Shown here: positions 13,930 to 15,900 of the stretch, piece after piece
Layout of the letters: each line of letters opens with the position of its first letter
How positions within the stretch are numbered: the stretch's first letter is position 1
Assembly (NCBI GenBank): GCA_027082895.1
Contig: JALWTJ010000349.1
Span: 1-15,900 of the forward strand
Origin: Hyphomicrobiales bacterium
GTDB taxonomy: Bacteria > Pseudomonadota > Alphaproteobacteria > Rhizobiales > Devosiaceae
DNA: 15,900 bases
Direction: 5' to 3'
The notes under the pieces: model-generated
The model's input: the letters and a program-made list of their open reading frames with translations, nothing else
Database searches by the model: none
What the model was told of the DNA's origin: nothing
Position numbers and translations under genes: made by a program

Positions 13930-14940
13930 CTATCCAGCATCAGGAGCCTTTTCGGCAAAGACATCCCCATCCAGAAATTCCTTCACCTCCCGGCCCGGCG
14001 CAAAATGCCCCATGCGCCGGATTTCCCAATCCAGTTCCACCCCCGAATTTTCCCGCACCCGGTGGCGCACCGTTTCCCCCAGCAACTCCACATCGTGGGC
14101 ACTGGCCCCCCCAAGGTTGAGCAGGAAATTGCAGTGCTGTTCGGAAACCTGTGCCTGCCCGATCTGCAGTCCCCGGCACCCGGCCGCATCGATCAGTTTC
14201 CAACTGGAATGACCTTCAGGATTCTTGAAGGTCGACCCCCCGGTCTTGTGCTTGACCGGCTGGGAGCTTTCCCGTGTCCGGGTCAGGTTCTGCATCCGGC
14301 TCTGCAATTCGTCCGGATCCCCCGGATGTCCCTGGTAGACGGCCGACGTGAATATCATGCCCTCCGGCCCCCGGGACCTGCGATAGGAATATCCCATTTC
14401 CGCGTTGGTCAGCTCGATCACTTCCCCCTGCCGCGTAATGCCGCGCACCGAAACCATCCGGTCCCGTGTTTCCGTGCCATAGCAGCCCGCGTTCATGTAA
14501 AGGGCGCCCCCGATCCCCCCCGGAATCCCACGGTAAAAGGTAAAACCGTCAATTCCCTCCCGGGCCATGGCCTGGGCAAAACGCACATCGGGCAGGGCAA
14601 CCCCTACCCGCACCCGGTTGTCGCCCAACAGTTCGATGGCGGAAAAGCCCTTGACCGGCAGCCGGATGACCACCCCCTCAAGTCCCCCGTCCCGGATCAG
14701 AAGGTTTGAGCCCAGCCCCACCACGCGCACCCTAATGTCCTTTGGAAGATGCGACAGGAAGAAGGCAAGATCCGCCTCGTCGGCGGGCATGAAAAACAGT
14801 TGCGCCGGCCCCCCGATTCGAAACCATGTCACATCGGCCATGCTCTGGTTGACCCGCAATTTTCCCCGCACCTGCCCGATCCAGTCGGAAAAACGGGGCA
14901 GAAGATCGGGATACGTAGACACAGCCTCAGCCATTGCCAC
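13930..14940 (-). CDS. murB: UDP-N-acetylenolpyruvoylglucosamine reductase MurB
   Basis: MurB is the cytoplasmic FAD enzyme that uses NADPH to make UDP-N-acetylmuramate. The 336-aa product has the FAD-binding motifs TWFRIGGPAQ (38-47) and VVGLGSNLLIRDGG (73-86), then FYRGIPGGIGGALYMNAGCY (135-154). The catalytic-serine loop is KTGGSTFKNP (S236), and the terminal VELDWEIRRMG carries the conserved Glu (E306). The Y-rich GYSYRRSR segment (183-190) is also typical. About 25 residues follow the usual end, ending KAPDAG, directly against the DUF418-like remnant. The start is either GTG at 14938-14940 (AGGGA 7 nt upstream) or ATG at 14932-14934 two codons later. Both overlap the end of murC, by 14 or 8 bp. 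Confidence 0.96.
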   Translation of the reverse strand: MAMAEAVSTYPDLLPRFSDWIGQVRGKLRVNQSMADVTWFRIGGPAQLFFMPADEADLAFFLSHLPKDIRVRVVGLGSNLLIRDGGLEGVVIRLPVKGFSAIELLGDNRVRVGVALPDVRFAQAMAREGIDGFTFYRGIPGGIGGALYMNAGCYGTETRDRMVSVRGITRQGEVIELTNAEMGYSYRRSRGPEGMIFTSAVYQGHPGDPDELQSRMQNLTRTRESSQPVKHKTGGSTFKNPEGHSSWKLIDAAGCRGLQIGQAQVSEQHCNFLLNLGGASAHDVELLGETVRHRVRENSGVELDWEIRRMGHFAPGREVKEFLDGDVFAEKAPDAG

Positions 14941-15900
14941 CCCCGATTCCCTTGAGAACCGTCAGTTCTTCGGGCAGGCGGGCCGCCCATTGCGTGATGT
15001 TTCCCGCCCCCAGACACACGACATAATCCCCGTCGGCCGCCCGCTCCCGGATCATGGGCGCCAGCATTTCCGGCCCCTCGATGGTGCGCACGTCCCGGTG
15101 CCCCAGCGCCCGGATACGGCGCGCCAGTTCCCGGTGATCAATCCCCTCGACTGCCTCTTCACCGGCCGCAAACACCGGCGCGATGATGACGGTATCCGCA
15201 TTGTTGAAACAGGCGGCAAATTCCTCGAACAACTCGCTCAGCCGCGAATAGCGATGGGGCTGCATGACGGCAATCACGTCGCGCCCTGTTGCCTGTCGCG
15301 CCGCATCCAGCACAAAGGCGATTTCCACCGGATGGTGCCCGTAATCGTCGATGATCGTGATACCATCCACGGTGCCGGTGCGGGTGAAACGCCGCTTGAC
15401 GCCGCCAAAATCCGCCAGCCCCTTGCGAATCGCGTCTGCCGAAATGCCCATGTGATCGGCCACCGCGATGGCCGCCGTGGCATTCAGGGCATTGTGCAGG
15501 CCCGGCATGGGCAACGCGATGTCGGCAATGGCCTTTTGCTCCCCCGTCACCCGATCACGCAACTCCACGCCGAACCGACTGGCGCCTCCGCTCTGCACGA
15601 GATCAACCAGACGCACATCAGCCTGCGGGTTCTGCCCGTAGGTAATGACCCGGCGATCTTCGATTTCCCCGACCAGCGCCTGCACTTCGGGGTGATCCAC
15701 GCACATGACCGCAAAACCGTAAAAGGGAACATTTTCCACGAACTGGTAATAGGCCGACCGCACGGCGGCGAAATCCCCGTAATGGTCCAGATGTTCGGGG
15801 TCCATGTTGGTCACCACCGCCACATCGGCGGGCAGCTTGGTGAAGGTGCCGTCGCTTTCGTCGGCCTCCACCACCATCCAGTCCCCACCCCCGAGGCGCG
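14927..15900 (-). CDS. murC: UDP-N-acetylmuramate--L-alanine ligase MurC, C-terminal part (5' end outside window)
   Basis: MurC adds L-alanine to UDP-MurNAc in the cytoplasm, the first amino-acid step of the peptidoglycan stem. The frame runs through the right edge, so about 324 C-terminal residues are present. The N-terminal Rossmann domain and ATP P-loop are outside the window. Visible Mur-ligase motifs are RLGGGDWMVVEADESDGTF, then TNMDPEHLDHYGDF, GLHNALNATAAIAVADHMGI, IIDDYGHHPVEI (the GHHP typical of MurC) and MQPHRYSRL. The TGA at 14927-14929 lies inside the start of murB, indicating translational coupling. The promoter of this transcript lies beyond the right edge. Confidence 0.96.
   Translation of the reverse strand, partial: RLGGGDWMVVEADESDGTFTKLPADVAVVTNMDPEHLDHYGDFAAVRSAYYQFVENVPFYGFAVMCVDHPEVQALVGEIEDRRVITYGQNPQADVRLVDLVQSGGASRFGVELRDRVTGEQKAIADIALPMPGLHNALNATAAIAVADHMGISADAIRKGLADFGGVKRRFTRTGTVDGITIIDDYGHHPVEIAFVLDAARQATGRDVIAVMQPHRYSRLSELFEEFAACFNNADTVIIAPVFAAGEEAVEGIDHRELARRIRALGHRDVRTIEGPEMLAPMIRERAADGDYVVCLGAGNITQWAARLPEELTVLKGIGGGNG

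Overview
The window is a stretch of GC-rich alphaproteobacterial chromosome. The order murC-murB-ddl-ftsQ-ftsA-ftsZ-lpxC, the long FtsZ linker, and motifs resembling the alphaproteobacterial LexA box (GTTC-N7-GTTC) and CtrA box (TTAA-N7-TTAA) all point to that class. I cannot assign an order or genus from sequence alone. No mobile element, CRISPR array, tRNA or rRNA gene is visible.

Layout. Positions 1-2415 hold two plus-strand genes: the 3' end of prmA (ribosomal protein L11 methyltransferase) and an M24-family aminopeptidase P. A 40-codon minus-strand ORF with a good Shine-Dalgarno (SD) lies between them. Everything from 2454 to the right edge reads on the minus strand. In transcription order, starting at the right edge, it is murC (N-terminus missing), murB, a small degenerate segment, ddl, ftsQ, ftsA, ftsZ, lpxC, bamD, recN and ligA. 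Peptidoglycan precursor synthesis (MurC, MurB, Ddl), the divisome (FtsQ, FtsA, FtsZ), lipid A synthesis (LpxC), outer-membrane protein assembly (BamD) and DNA repair (RecN, LigA) therefore follow one another on one strand.

Transcription units. murC/murB, ddl/ftsQ and recN/ligA overlap by a few bases, which suggests translational coupling. A perfect 10-bp-stem intrinsic terminator follows ftsZ and separates the division genes from lpxC. A 281-bp gap before ftsZ carries two near-matches to the CtrA box. The 119-bp gap before bamD contains a perfect GTTC-N7-GTTC motif. The 279-bp gap before recN contains a good sigma70-type promoter whose spacer holds a one-mismatch version of the same motif. 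This suggests that recN-ligA, and perhaps bamD, are under SOS control.

The least ordinary part is the 271-bp gap between murB and ddl. It reads as the C-terminal end of a DUF418/YeiB-like membrane protein, split over two frames with no N-terminal part. Next to ddl it also carries three 15-bp tandem repeat units. The rest of the window is conserved housekeeping sequence, and I found no evidence of a wholly new multi-gene system.
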